Source: Microbacterium sp. SORGH_AS_0862 (GTDB lineage: Bacteria; Actinomycetota; Actinomycetes; Actinomycetales; Microbacteriaceae). Taken from it: a stretch of DNA of 64,000 nt. The stretch covers positions 1,798,001 through 1,862,000 of the forward strand of contig NZ_JAUTAY010000001.1 in assembly GCF_030818795.1 (NCBI RefSeq), given 5' to 3'. The position numbers were made by a program, and so were the translations under genes. The notes beneath the pieces are model-generated. The model made no database searches and was not told where the DNA came from. It saw nothing but the letters and a program-made list of their open reading frames with translations. Shown here piece after piece: positions 15,962 through 25,091 of the stretch (within the stretch, counting starts at the first letter, position 1; each line of letters begins with the position of its first letter).

Positions 15962-18900
15962 GTGCAGAAATTGAAGAGAGCACCGCTGTGGCGAGTGCTC
16001 GCGAGCGTGCTGACGGCCGCGCTCGTCGCGTCCGGAGCCGCGCTGGGCGTCGCGGCGCCCGCGCAGGCCGCTGACGGTCCCACGATCTCGGTGACCGAAG
16101 CGCCGCGAGCCGGCGGCAACGTCACCGTCACCGGTTCGGGCTTCAGTGCCGCGCAGCCCGGGATCTACCTCGGTGTCCGCCAGGATGGCGTGTCTACCGA
16201 CGCGTACACGGTCTGGCTCTCCACGACCAACACGGTGGGCGAGCTCCCCGGTCTCGGCGCGACCGCGCCCATGAACGCCGACGGGTCGTTCTCGATCGAG
16301 GTTCCCGTCGCCGCTCAGGCTGACGGCGTCTCCTTCTCGATCGTCACGCGCAAAGCGCACGGTGTGCAGGACCCGTCGCAGGTCACGTCGACCGCGATCG
16401 TCTACCAGCCGGCTCCCGCGACCAGCACGACCACGAGCCTGACGGTCTCGCCCTCGGGCACCGCCGTCGCCGGTGCGCAGGTCACGCTGACGGCGACGGT
16501 CGCCCCCTCCGGCGCCACCGGATCGGTCGCGTTCGCTGACGGTTCCACCTCGCTGGGCTCGGCCGCCGTGGCCGACGGCAGCGCGAGCGTGCAGGTGTCC
16601 ACGCTGGCCGTGGGCTCGCACCAGCTGACCGCGACGTTCGTCCCCGCCGACGCCGCCGTCTTCGCCGACTCGTCCTCCGCAGCGACCTCGTATTCGATCA
16701 CCGCTGCGCCGTCGTACACGCTGGCCGGCGCGGTCACCGTCACCGAGGAGGAGAAGATCTCTGTCGCGGTGAGCGGCTCGGGCTACGCCAACATCCAGCC
16801 GCTGCCTGGGCAGCAGACCCCTTCGCTCTATGTCGCGCTGATCCCGCAGGGTACGCCGCTGTCCGAGGTGAGCCAGGGCGGGTCACTGCCGAGCATCTCG
16901 GTCTCACCGAGCGCTCAGGGTGACATCGCGGGAACCCTCGAGCAGGCTGCGGCCGGTCTCGATCGCACCAAGTCCTACGAGATCATCGCCTGGCCTTCGC
17001 GATCGTTCCCGAGCGACAGCAACCTCTACGCGCGCGCTGCCGTCGAGATCGACTGGAACGCCCTGTTCCCGCCGGCGGCCCCCGTGCTGGCTGTCTCGAA
17101 GAGCACCGACCTCGCCCGCACCGGTGAGACGATCACGGTCACCGGCTCGGGGTATGACCCGACCAAGCCGATGTACCTGACAACGTGCACCGACATCCCG
17201 CTCGAGGACGTCACGTTCGCCTTCATCTCGGCGGGCTGCACGGGCGGCGCGAAGCTCATCTCGCCCAACCCGACGCGCCCCACGATGGTGAAGCTGAACG
17301 CAGACGGCACGTTCGAGACCACCTTGACGGTCGCTCCGAAGGGGGCCACGACGGCGGTCTACACGATCGCCGACCACACCGCTCAGGCCGACCGTTCACA
17401 GGATGCGAAGGTCTCGGTCAGCTTCGACATCCCGGCTCCGTCCCTGACGGTCACGCCGAACACGGACGTCGACCCGAGCGGTGACACCCTCACGGTCACG
17501 GGCACGAACTATGTGAAGCCCGCATCCGACAGGGGCTTCACGGCGCGGTTCGGATGGGTGAAGGACACCTGGAAGCCGTCAGAAGGCGGAAAGAACGCCG
17601 ACCGTCCGGGAGCGGTCATCACGCGCGTGTCCGACGTGGCGAGCGACTCCGGTATCGCGTGGACCGACAACGGCGACGGAACCGTCGACTTCGAGTGGAC
17701 GATCGACGTGTCGGAGGCGGCTGCCAACGAGAAGAAGCCCGAGGGTGGCAACCCGAAGCTCGGTGTCTTCACCTTCGGGAACACCGCAAGTCAGGGGACG
17801 CAGCCCGACAACGAACTGTTCGTCCCGGTCGCGTGGGCTGAGGCGGAGCCCCAGCCGGAGCCGACGGCCGACCCCAAGGTGACCGTCACTCCGAACGAGA
17901 ACCTCGACCCCGCGGTCGAGAACGTACTGACGGTGTCGGGAACCGGATTCCGGGGTGCTTCCGCCGTCAACGGCGCCTACGTGCTGTTCGGTGAGACCGC
18001 CGTCTGGCAGGGCGAAGGTCCGCCGCCCTCGGCGGGCTGGATCACGCAGGCGTGGGTGATGCCCGGACAGATCGTGGACGGGGCATTCAGTCTTCAGGTG
18101 ACCGTCCCGGCGGGCACCCTCGACGGCTCGAAGAGCTACAACGTGGCCACCTCTGCGGCGCACATGCTCTCGGTCACCGACCGTTCGCTCGACACGTTCA
18201 CGCCCGTGAGCGTCGCTCGGCAGGGCGGCGACATCGCCGGTGCGACGCTGACGTGGGGGGTGAAGCAGTCGTTCCGCTCCTACATCACCGGTCCGATTGC
18301 GAAGGGATCCATCTCGCTCGATCGCGTGGCGCAGAACTCCGAGGGTCTGTTCATCTGGTCGAACGGTGTGGGTGAGTATGACGTGGCAGACGCCGCCGGT
18401 TCGGTCGACTACCCCGGCTCGGTGCACTTCACCGGCCACGACGGGCAGCTGGACATGCTGCTCGCCAATCCCCGGGTCGAGGTGAAGGACGCCGAATCGG
18501 GCGTGCTCTACCTCGATGTCACCTCGCGTGCGCTGGACGGCACCGTCACGAGCGAGACGGCCGTGCCGTTCGCCTCGCTGGTGCTGTCCGCCCCGGTCAC
18601 GACCGAGGAAGCGGCGACGTGGGTGAACTCCGCGGCCACGCTCACCGAGCAAGGTGCCGCGAGCTTCGCGGGCTTCTACGCCGCGGGCACAGTGCTGGAC
18701 CCGGTCACGTTCACCTTCCCGGTGGGTGGCGAGGTGACGCCGGTCGTGGGCGTGAGCAGCAGCTCGGTCGCCCAGGGCGGCACGCTCACCATCACCGGCT
18801 CCGGCTTCGACGAGAACGAGCTGGTCTCGGCTGAGATCCACTCCGATGTCGTGACCCTGCCCGCCCAGGCGGCCGTGGGCGGCGTGGTGAGCTTTGCGTG

Positions 18901-19705
18901 GACCGTGCCGGCCGATTTCGCGACGGGTGTGCATACCGTGTACCTGTTGCGTGCGGGCGACACTCTGCAGTCGGCCCTGTCGACGACCTTCACCGTCACC
19001 GCTCGCGCGGAGACGCCCGGCGGCGGGACTGATCCTGTCGTGTCGCAGCCCGTAGACGAGCAGCCCGCCGCGCAGGCCTGCGTCGCGCAGTCCGTCTCCG
19101 GCGCCTCGATCCAGTGGGGTGTCAAGGAGTCCTTCCGCAGCTACATCACCGGTCCGATCGCCAAGGGCTCCATCTCCGGCGGCTGGGGCTCGGGCTCGGG
19201 TGCGTACAGCGCCGACACCGACCGAGGCCGGGTGAGCTACGGCGGATCGATCCACTACACCGGTCACAGCGGTTTGCTGGATCTGACGCTGTCGAACCCG
19301 CGCATCCAGGTCAACAGCGCCACGTCGGCATCGCTGATCCTGAATGTGCAGTCGAAGGGGTTCAACGGATCGCCGGACATCAACGCCTCCGGCGTCGTGT
19401 TCGCCACGCTGTCCCTTCCGAGCGCGAGCGAGTCGTCCGGTCGCATCGCGTGGAATGGCGCGAGCGCCACCCTCACCGCCGCCGGCGCGGAGGCCTTCGC
19501 GGGCTTCTACACCGCCGGGACCGCGCTCGACGCCGTGTCGTTCTCGTTCCCGTTGGGCGCGCAGGTCGCGTGTGACGCGACGACCGACCGCGCTCTGGCC
19601 TCGACGGGCGCCGGCGTCCCGACGGATGCGCTCTGGTTCGGCATCGGTGTGATCGCGTTCGGCGGCATGCTGCTGGTGGCCATGCGTCGCCGTCAGCGGG
19701 CCTGA
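15962..19705 (+). CDS. Giant two-HtaA-domain cell-wall heme-binding protein
   Basis: This 1247-residue surface protein has a signal peptide (about 1-35, ending AAPAQAADG). Ig-like and IPT-like beta modules follow, including a Big_3-type one at about 155-246 (TTTSLTVSPSGTAVAGAQVT). Two HtaA domains lie near residues 760-921 and 1048-1202. Each has the SFRSYITGPIAKGS tyrosine motif and a histidine motif (HFTGHDGQLD or HYTGHSGLLD). The end is a LASTG sorting signal (about 1212-1216), a hydrophobic helix and an MRRRQRA tail. LAxTG is the motif recognised by class E sortases. GTG 15962 follows an AAGGAG site. It probably presents heme-binding domains beyond the cell wall and hands heme to the shorter HtaA and HmuT. 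Confidence 0.92.
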   Translation: MQKLKRAPLWRVLASVLTAALVASGAALGVAAPAQAADGPTISVTEAPRAGGNVTVTGSGFSAAQPGIYLGVRQDGVSTDAYTVWLSTTNTVGELPGLGATAPMNADGSFSIEVPVAAQADGVSFSIVTRKAHGVQDPSQVTSTAIVYQPAPATSTTTSLTVSPSGTAVAGAQVTLTATVAPSGATGSVAFADGSTSLGSAAVADGSASVQVSTLAVGSHQLTATFVPADAAVFADSSSAATSYSITAAPSYTLAGAVTVTEEEKISVAVSGSGYANIQPLPGQQTPSLYVALIPQGTPLSEVSQGGSLPSISVSPSAQGDIAGTLEQAAAGLDRTKSYEIIAWPSRSFPSDSNLYARAAVEIDWNALFPPAAPVLAVSKSTDLARTGETITVTGSGYDPTKPMYLTTCTDIPLEDVTFAFISAGCTGGAKLISPNPTRPTMVKLNADGTFETTLTVAPKGATTAVYTIADHTAQADRSQDAKVSVSFDIPAPSLTVTPNTDVDPSGDTLTVTGTNYVKPASDRGFTARFGWVKDTWKPSEGGKNADRPGAVITRVSDVASDSGIAWTDNGDGTVDFEWTIDVSEAAANEKKPEGGNPKLGVFTFGNTASQGTQPDNELFVPVAWAEAEPQPEPTADPKVTVTPNENLDPAVENVLTVSGTGFRGASAVNGAYVLFGETAVWQGEGPPPSAGWITQAWVMPGQIVDGAFSLQVTVPAGTLDGSKSYNVATSAAHMLSVTDRSLDTFTPVSVARQGGDIAGATLTWGVKQSFRSYITGPIAKGSISLDRVAQNSEGLFIWSNGVGEYDVADAAGSVDYPGSVHFTGHDGQLDMLLANPRVEVKDAESGVLYLDVTSRALDGTVTSETAVPFASLVLSAPVTTEEAATWVNSAATLTEQGAASFAGFYAAGTVLDPVTFTFPVGGEVTPVVGVSSSSVAQGGTLTITGSGFDENELVSAEIHSDVVTLPAQAAVGGVVSFAWTVPADFATGVHTVYLLRAGDTLQSALSTTFTVTARAETPGGGTDPVVSQPVDEQPAAQACVAQSVSGASIQWGVKESFRSYITGPIAKGSISGGWGSGSGAYSADTDRGRVSYGGSIHYTGHSGLLDLTLSNPRIQVNSATSASLILNVQSKGFNGSPDINASGVVFATLSLPSASESSGRIAWNGASATLTAAGAEAFAGFYTAGTALDAVSFSFPLGAQVACDATTDRALASTGAGVPTDALWFGIGVIAFGGMLLVAMRRRQRA

Positions 19706-19748
19706 CAGACTCGGCACCCCGCGAACGGCTTCCGCGGGGCGCCGAAAC

Positions 19749-19781
19749 CCGAAGCGCCGGTCCTGGGGGCCGGCGCTTCGG
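19749..19781 (+). terminator. Hairpin terminator after the giant htaA gene
   Basis: A 12-bp perfect stem (CCGAAGCGCCGG and complement, 19749-19760 and 19770-19781) with a 9-base loop lies between two converging genes. No strong T-run follows; a short GTGCTGTG stretch does. It probably ends transcription of the heme locus, and possibly of the acetyltransferase gene on the other strand. Confidence 0.65.
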
Positions 19782-19798
19782 CGTGCTGTGGGGCACTG

Positions 19799-20320
19799 TC
19801 ACTCGTGGAGGATGACCTGGTACAGGTGGTGATCCTGCCAGCGGCCCGCGATCTCGAGGTAGCGCGGAGCCATGCCGATCTGCTCGAAGCCGGCCTTGCG
19901 CAGCACGCTCTGCGACGCGTGATTGTGCGTGAGGGTGCTGGCCTCGACGCGGTGCAGTCCGAGCTCACCGCGCGCCGCGGACAGGATCGCCGTCACGGCA
20001 GCCGTCGCCAGTCCCTGTCCGGTGACGTCGCGATCGACCCAGTATCCGAGTCCTCCGCTCTGGAACGGGCCCCGAGCGATCCCCGCGAGATTGAACCTCC
20101 CGACGATGCGCGCGTCCTGAAACACGCCCAGGGAGTACCCGGTGCCGGCGGTGCTCGCCGCGAGCCGGGCCTCGAGGTCCTCTTCCTGGCCCGCCTGGGT
20201 GAAGTAGCGATCCGGTCGCAGCGGCTCCCATGGGGCGAGGTGCGTGCTGTTGCGCCGGTAGGCTGCGGCGAGCTCGCGCGCATCGCTCAATGCCAGGGGG
20301 CGAAGGGTGAAGCCCTCCAT
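19799..20320 (-). CDS. GNAT acetyltransferase (RimJ/RimL-like)
   Basis: This 173-residue acetyl-CoA-dependent N-acetyltransferase has the RimJ-type layout: FTLRPLALSDARELAAAYRRN, GRFNLAGIARGPFQSGGLGYWVDRDVTGQGLATAAV (the CoA-binding Q/RxxGxA/G loop is VTGQGLATAA) and RVEASTLTHNHASQSVLRKAGFEQIGMAPRYLEI. RimJ/RimL enzymes modify ribosomal protein N-termini, but most actinobacterial paralogues have unknown targets. The start ATG 20320 was chosen; a GTG at 20341 in the same frame would add seven residues. Confidence 0.9.
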   Translation of the reverse strand: MEGFTLRPLALSDARELAAAYRRNSTHLAPWEPLRPDRYFTQAGQEEDLEARLAASTAGTGYSLGVFQDARIVGRFNLAGIARGPFQSGGLGYWVDRDVTGQGLATAAVTAILSAARGELGLHRVEASTLTHNHASQSVLRKAGFEQIGMAPRYLEIAGRWQDHHLYQVILHE

Positions 20321-20413
20321 CAGATCGACAGCTGCAATCACCCGATCCACGATAGGAGCGATGTGCCGCGCCAGCGGCCCGGGCCCATCCCCAGCGGATG
20401 AGACAATGGGTGC

Positions 20414-20764
20414 ATGGCCCCCGAGCCGCAGGACCCCGAGACTCCCCGCACGGTCACCGATGGACACGTCGAGACCCTGCGGGTGCGTCGCGCACCCAAG
20501 TACGGTGTCTTCCTCGTTCTGGGCGCGGCCGTGGGTGTGCTCGTCGCGATGATCCTGACCTTCGTGTTCCACGGCACCGACGAGCCGAGCGCTGCGGGCG
20601 TGCAGTACACCCAGATGCAGGTGTTCGGCTTCCTCGCCCTCGTCTGTGCGGTCGTCGGCCTCACGGTCGGCGGAGTCATCGCTCTGCTCTTCGACCGGGC
20701 GATGGCGCGGCGCGCCCGCGACGTCTCGGTCGAGGTGGCCCACGTCCGCCGCGACGAGGACTGA
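20414..20764 (+). CDS. Conserved actinobacterial two-helix membrane protein
   Basis: This 116-residue protein has a hydrophilic N-terminus, two membrane helices (about 29-52 and 68-93) and a basic cytoplasmic tail (RAMARRARDVSVEVAHVRRDED). Similar small proteins are regularly found beside purM/purF in actinobacteria; their role is unknown. It is transcribed towards the convergent hypothetical gene, with 2 bases between the stops. The name rests on topology and neighbourhood only. Confidence 0.75.
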   Translation: MAPEPQDPETPRTVTDGHVETLRVRRAPKYGVFLVLGAAVGVLVAMILTFVFHGTDEPSAAGVQYTQMQVFGFLALVCAVVGLTVGGVIALLFDRAMARRARDVSVEVAHVRRDED

Positions 20765-20766
20765 GC

Positions 20767-21357
20767 TCAGGCCAGTTCCGCGATGATCGGGTGGATGGCC
20801 GCGTCGAAGGCCGCCACATCCCCACGCAGTCCGTCGGTCACGGCGATCGTGAGGGAACCGATCCACCAGAGCCCCCGTTGGGCGAGCGGCAGCACCTGCA
20901 CGTTCAGCTCGAACGAGTGCGCCCGCCGCCCCACCTCGCGCTCGTGCACGGCGATCGCGCTCGCGTACGCGCGGTACGACGAACTGCGCGCGCGATCGGT
21001 GTGGACGGCGCTGGCGGACCGGGCGAAGGCGAGTGCCGCGCCGGCGTGGGGGACGATCGCGGCACGCAGTTCGTCGGCGCCGTCGGCGGGCAGCGCGAGC
21101 AGGGTGTCCATGCCCGCCACGAGCTCCAGCGGCACCTCGGAGGGGTGCGCCAGCGGCTCGACGGTCATCGCCCACAGCGCGCGCCACTGGCGCTCCAGCA
21201 CCGCATCCGCCTCTGGCGCGTCGGTCGGGACGCCGCGGAGCCCTGGCAGCTCCTCGGGACTGCGGATGCCGAGCATCTGCCGCAGATAGAGCGCGGCGAG
21301 CACGCTCGGTCCGGCGTCTTCGCGGACCACCCACTGCGGCCTCTCGGCGCTCGGCAT
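20767..21357 (-). CDS. Conserved hypothetical protein beside purM
   Basis: This 196-residue soluble protein begins MPSAERPQWVVREDAGPSVLAALYLRQMLGIRSPEELPGL and ends with a region of beta strands (ELNVQVLPLAQRGLWWIGSLTIAVTDG) that may form a small sheet. No signal peptide or membrane helix is seen. I do not recognise a catalytic motif. ATG 21357 is preferred over upstream starts, which would add a low-complexity Gly/Arg segment. It is divergent from purM, with about 215 bases between the starts; that gap shows no clear operator. Confidence 0.7.
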   Translation of the reverse strand: MPSAERPQWVVREDAGPSVLAALYLRQMLGIRSPEELPGLRGVPTDAPEADAVLERQWRALWAMTVEPLAHPSEVPLELVAGMDTLLALPADGADELRAAIVPHAGAALAFARSASAVHTDRARSSSYRAYASAIAVHEREVGRRAHSFELNVQVLPLAQRGLWWIGSLTIAVTDGLRGDVAAFDAAIHPIIAELA

Positions 21358-21571
21358 GCCGTCATTGTAGGGGCCGCCCGACCCTCGCCGGGGGTGCGTT
21401 GCGCCCCGGCGTGCGTGCCCTCCGCATCCGTCCGACGACGTGTGCACGACCGATCGCATCTCGGCCGGCTCATACGCCTCGTCCGCACACGTGCGCCCCA
21501 CCGACCGTGCAGATGTCGCGCCGCCCTCCCGCGGCGGAGCGACGGCGCGTTCGGCCGGGTAGGCTGAAGGG

Positions 21572-22690
21572 GTGGCTCCCGATCCCTATGCCGCCGCGGG
21601 TGTAGACACCGCCGCGGGTGATCTGGCCGTCGAACTCATGAAGTCGGCCGTGCGTCGCACTCAGGGCCCCGAGGTCCTGGGCGGCGTCGGCGGATTCGCA
21701 GGACTGTTCGACGCCTCCGCTCTTCTCGGCTACCGCCGGCCGCTGCTGGCCTCCAGCACCGACGGCGTGGGCACCAAGGTCGCCATCGCGCAGGCGATCG
21801 ACAAGCATGACACGATCGGTCAGGACCTGGTCGGCATGGTCGTCGACGACATCGTCGTGGTCGGCGCCAAGCCGCTGTTCATGACCGACTACATCGCGTG
21901 CGGAAAGGTCGTCCCCGAGCGCATCGCGGCCATCGTGCGCGGCATCGCCGAGGGTTGCGAGGCCACCGGAACCGCGCTCGTGGGCGGCGAGACGGCCGAG
22001 CATCCGGGGCTCCTCGGAGTCGCCGACTACGACGTCGCGGGGGCCGCGACGGGCGTGGTCGAGGCCGACCGCGTGCTGGGTGCCGACCGCGTCCGCCCCG
22101 GCGACGCGGTGATCGCGCTGGCCTCGAGCGGGCTCCACGCCAACGGCTACTCGCTCGTGCGCCATATCGTCGCGCGCGCCGGTGTGCAGTACGGCGACCA
22201 CGCCGCGGACTTCGGCCGCACGTGGGGTGAGGCACTCCTCGAGCCCACCCGGCTCTATACGACACCGATTCTCGCGCTCATCGACGAGCTCGGCGGTGAC
22301 GTGCACAGCCTCAGCCACGTGACCGGCGGCGGCATCGGCGCGAACCTCGCCCGTGTCCTCGCGCCCGGAAGCTGGGTCGAGGTCGACCGCTCCACGTGGT
22401 CGCCCGCTCCGGTGTTCCGGGTTCTCGCCGAGCTCGGGGATCTCGAGCTCGAGGCCACCGAGGGCACGTGGAACCTGGGTGTCGGATTCTTCGCAGTCGT
22501 CTCCGCTGAGCGCGTGGATGCGGCCGCATCCGTCCTCGCCCGGTACGGCATCGACGCCTGGCAGGTCGGCGTCGTGGGCGAGGGAGCCCGGGCCGACGGC
22601 GAATGGATCGAGGGCGCCAAGGGCGTCGACGGCGGTGCCGTGCGCCTGGTGGGCGCCTACGGCGACAGCACGCAAGACGGAGCGAAGTAA
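21572..22690 (+). CDS. purM: Phosphoribosylformylglycinamidine cyclo-ligase
   Basis: AIR synthetase converts FGAM to AIR with ATP in purine synthesis. The 372-residue protein contains LLASSTDGVGTKVAIAQ, HDTIGQDLVGMVVDDIVVVGAKPLFMTDYIACGK and ALVGGETAEHPGLL, all standard for the PurM/PurL superfamily, and ends with the second alpha/beta domain (HVTGGGIGANLARVL). The start is GTG 21572. Six bases separate its stop from purF, so the two form an operon. Confidence 0.97.
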   Translation: MAPDPYAAAGVDTAAGDLAVELMKSAVRRTQGPEVLGGVGGFAGLFDASALLGYRRPLLASSTDGVGTKVAIAQAIDKHDTIGQDLVGMVVDDIVVVGAKPLFMTDYIACGKVVPERIAAIVRGIAEGCEATGTALVGGETAEHPGLLGVADYDVAGAATGVVEADRVLGADRVRPGDAVIALASSGLHANGYSLVRHIVARAGVQYGDHAADFGRTWGEALLEPTRLYTTPILALIDELGGDVHSLSHVTGGGIGANLARVLAPGSWVEVDRSTWSPAPVFRVLAELGDLELEATEGTWNLGVGFFAVVSAERVDAAASVLARYGIDAWQVGVVGEGARADGEWIEGAKGVDGGAVRLVGAYGDSTQDGAK

Positions 22691-22696
22691 CACCTC

Positions 22697-24157
22697 ATGT
22701 GCGGCATCGTCGGAATGGTCGGGCAGGGCCCGATCAATCAGGACATCTACGACTCCCTCCTGCTGCTGCAGCACCGCGGACAGGACTCCACCGGTATCGC
22801 GACCGCCGAGCGCACGGGCGTCTTCCACATCGCCAAGGCGAAGGGCCAGGTGCGCGAGGCGTTCCGTACCCGTGACATGCGTGCCCTCCTCGGTGAGATC
22901 GGGCTCGGCCACGTTCGGTACGCCACGAAGGGCACGGCGTCCAACGAAGAAGAGGCGCAGCCCTTCTACGTCAACGCGCCCTATGGCATCGTCCTCGTGC
23001 ACAACGGCAACCTCACCAACACGCGAGAGCTCACCGAGGAGCTGTTCCGCAAGGACCGCCGCCACCTCAACACCAGCTCCGACACCGAGCTGCTCGTGAA
23101 CGTGCTCGCCGGCGAGCTGCAGGCCGAGATCCCGGGTCTCGAGCTGGATGCCGAGCAGGTCTTCCGCGCCGTCGCGCGGGTGCACGAGCGCGTCGAGGGT
23201 TCGTACGCCGCGATCGCCCTGATCGCCGGTCACGGCCTGCTGGCGTTCCGGGATCCGTTCGGCATCCGCCCGCTGATCCTCGGTCGCCGGTCCAACCCGG
23301 ACGGTCACGACGAATGGGTCGTGGCCTCCGAGTCTCTCGTGCTCGACAACGCCGGCTTCGAGGTCGTGCGCGACATCGCTCCCGGCGAGGCCGTGTTCGT
23401 CGCGCTCGACGGCACGCTGCACGCGCGTCAGTGCGCGAGCGACACGACACTCGCGCCGTGTTCATTCGAGTACGTGTACCTGGCGCGTCCCGACTCGGTC
23501 ATGAACGGCATCTCCGTCTACGAGACGCGGCTGCGCATGGGCGACCGCCTCGCCGACACGATCGCGAAGTACACCCCGCAGGGCAAGATCGACGTGGTCA
23601 TGCCGATCCCGGACTCGTCGCGTCCCGCGGCGATGCAGGTCGCCCGCAAGCTCGGCATCGAGTACCGCGAGGGCTTCTACAAGAACCGCTATGTGGGCCG
23701 GACGTTCATCATGCCCGGTCAGGCCGTGCGCAAGAAGAGCGTCCGTCAGAAGCTCAACGCCATGCCGAGCGAGTTCAAGGGCAAGAACGTGCTGCTGGTC
23801 GACGACTCGATCGTGCGCGGCACGACGAGCAAGGAGATCATCCAGATGGCGCGGGACGCCGGCGCCCTTTCGGTGACCTTCGCCTCAGCCGCGCCGCCGG
23901 TACGGTTCCCGCACGTGTACGGCATCAACATGCCCTCGCGGCATGAGCTGGTCGCGCACGGCCGCACGATCCCCGAGATCGCCGAGGAGCTCGGCGCCGA
24001 CTACATGGTCTACCAGGAGATCGACGATCTGAAGGCGGCGATCCTCGAAGGCTCGGACATCACCGATCTCGACATGAGCTGCTTCGACGGTCGCTATGTC
24101 ACCGGGACCGTCAGCGACGAGTACCTCGCCTGGGTCGAAGGCACGCAGACGTCCTGA
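22697..24157 (+). CDS. purF: Amidophosphoribosyltransferase
   Basis: This 486-residue enzyme makes phosphoribosylamine from PRPP and glutamine, the committed step of purine synthesis. The class II glutaminase nucleophile is Cys2 (MCGIVGMVG; the start Met is removed). Other glutaminase residues lie in GLGHVRYATKGTA and LVHNGNLTN. The PRPP-binding loop is VLLVDDSIVRGTTSKEI. There is no propeptide, so it is the short, non-processed form. It lies directly after purM and ends at a strong hairpin. The divergent arrangement with DUF3073 downstream is a typical actinobacterial neighbourhood. Confidence 0.97.
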   Translation: MCGIVGMVGQGPINQDIYDSLLLLQHRGQDSTGIATAERTGVFHIAKAKGQVREAFRTRDMRALLGEIGLGHVRYATKGTASNEEEAQPFYVNAPYGIVLVHNGNLTNTRELTEELFRKDRRHLNTSSDTELLVNVLAGELQAEIPGLELDAEQVFRAVARVHERVEGSYAAIALIAGHGLLAFRDPFGIRPLILGRRSNPDGHDEWVVASESLVLDNAGFEVVRDIAPGEAVFVALDGTLHARQCASDTTLAPCSFEYVYLARPDSVMNGISVYETRLRMGDRLADTIAKYTPQGKIDVVMPIPDSSRPAAMQVARKLGIEYREGFYKNRYVGRTFIMPGQAVRKKSVRQKLNAMPSEFKGKNVLLVDDSIVRGTTSKEIIQMARDAGALSVTFASAAPPVRFPHVYGINMPSRHELVAHGRTIPEIAEELGADYMVYQEIDDLKAAILEGSDITDLDMSCFDGRYVTGTVSDEYLAWVEGTQTS

Positions 24158-24160
24158 CAT

Positions 24161-24212
24161 CACAGAGCAGCCGCACGGGCACCGGTTCGGTGCGCCGTGC
24201 GGCCTGGCTGTG
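24161..24212 (+). terminator. purMF terminator hairpin
   Basis: Two nested complementary arms follow the purF stop by 3 bases: inner GCCGCACGG (24170-24178) with CCGTGCGGC (24195-24203), and outer CACAG with CTGTG (24161-24165 and 24208-24212). The 16-base inner loop can itself pair through CACCG/CGGTG. There is no U-run, but placement between convergent genes supports a termination role. Confidence 0.65.
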
Positions 24213-24253
24213 ACGACGAGCGGGCGAGGCGCCGCTGCGTAGGCGCCGGTGGA

Positions 24254-24448
24254 TTACCGGGCGCCCTCGAGCGAGTCCTCGTCCTCGTCTTCGTCCTCGT
24301 ACTGGTCGGCCCACTTGTCGACGTACTCGTTCTCGTCACTCGGGTGACCGAGTTCGCGCTCGAGCGCCGCGTAGTTCACCGACGGGCTGAATGACTTCAG
24401 CTCACGGGCGATCTTCGTGTGCTTCGCCTTCTGACGGCCACGCCCCAT
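24254..24448 (-). CDS. DUF3073 family protein
   Basis: This 64-residue protein begins MGRGRQKAKHTKIARELKSFSPSVNYAALERELG and ends in a very acidic tail (ADQYEDEDEDEDSLEG), exactly the DUF3073 pattern found in nearly all actinobacteria near purF. Its function is unknown; the basic N-terminus and acidic C-terminus suggest a nucleic-acid- or ribosome-associated protein, which is inference. The start ATG 24448 follows a GAGGGGG-rich ribosome site. Confidence 0.93.
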   Translation of the reverse strand: MGRGRQKAKHTKIARELKSFSPSVNYAALERELGHPSDENEYVDKWADQYEDEDEDEDSLEGAR

Positions 24449-24593
24449 GCGAGACCCCCTCATATTCTGACGGCGAGGGCTGCAGCTGGCGCCCGTCGCA
24501 TCCGCGTAGTCCGGTTTCTGAACCGGGAAGAGTAGCATCAACAATAACACGGCGGTTCGCGGGGTCTCTCCCGCGGCCGCCCGCGGAGGGGTC

Positions 24594-25088
24594 ATGAGCG
24601 AAGAAGCTGTCGGGCCGGTCGTGCTGGGAGCGACCGCGGACCTTCCCGATCGGGTGTGGAACGAGGCCGCCCGCTACGCGCGGCTCTTCGGGCGCGATCT
24701 CATCGTCGCGTATGTGGATGTGACCCGGTTCGTCACCTACGCCGATCCCGACGGAGTCCAACACAGCGCGCCCATCGACATGAACCTCGCGGCGGGGCAG
24801 GCGCAGGTGGACGCGGTGCGTGACCGGGCCGAGAAGCTCCTCGCACCGGATTCGTGGACGCTGCGCTCGCTCGTCGGCGACCCCGCGATGGCGCTGAAGG
24901 ATCTGGCTGATCAGGTGGACGCCGTGATGATCGTGGTGGGCACGCGCCGACGCGGATTCGGTGAGACACTGCGGGAGTTCTTCACCGGCTCCGTCGCCGC
25001 GCGCCTGGCGCATCGCCAGCACCGGCCGGTGCTCGTCGTCCCCCTCGAGGAGCCCCTGGCCGATGCGGACGATCCCTGGGTCGAGTAG
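24594..25088 (+). CDS. Universal stress protein (UspA family)
   Basis: This 164-residue protein has the UspA alpha/beta fold. An N-terminal strand (GPVVLGATADLPDRVWNEAARYARLFGRDLIVAYVDV) and a C-terminal nucleotide-binding region (DAVMIVVGTRRRGFGETLREFFTGSVAARLAHRQHRPVLVVPL) are visible. The usual ATP loop G-2x-G-9x-G(S/T) is only partly matched (GTRRRGFGETLREFFTGS), so ATP binding is plausible but not certain. The gene is monocistronic and converges on the PadR gene with a gap of 3 bases. Confidence 0.9.
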   Translation: MSEEAVGPVVLGATADLPDRVWNEAARYARLFGRDLIVAYVDVTRFVTYADPDGVQHSAPIDMNLAAGQAQVDAVRDRAEKLLAPDSWTLRSLVGDPAMALKDLADQVDAVMIVVGTRRRGFGETLREFFTGSVAARLAHRQHRPVLVVPLEEPLADADDPWVE

Positions 25089-25091
25089 CGC

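Noticed and set aside
17579..19717. A minus-strand open frame of 712 codons within the giant htaA gene
   Set aside because: Shadow of the coding strand, with no recognisable domain, while the plus strand has HtaA domains and a signal peptide.
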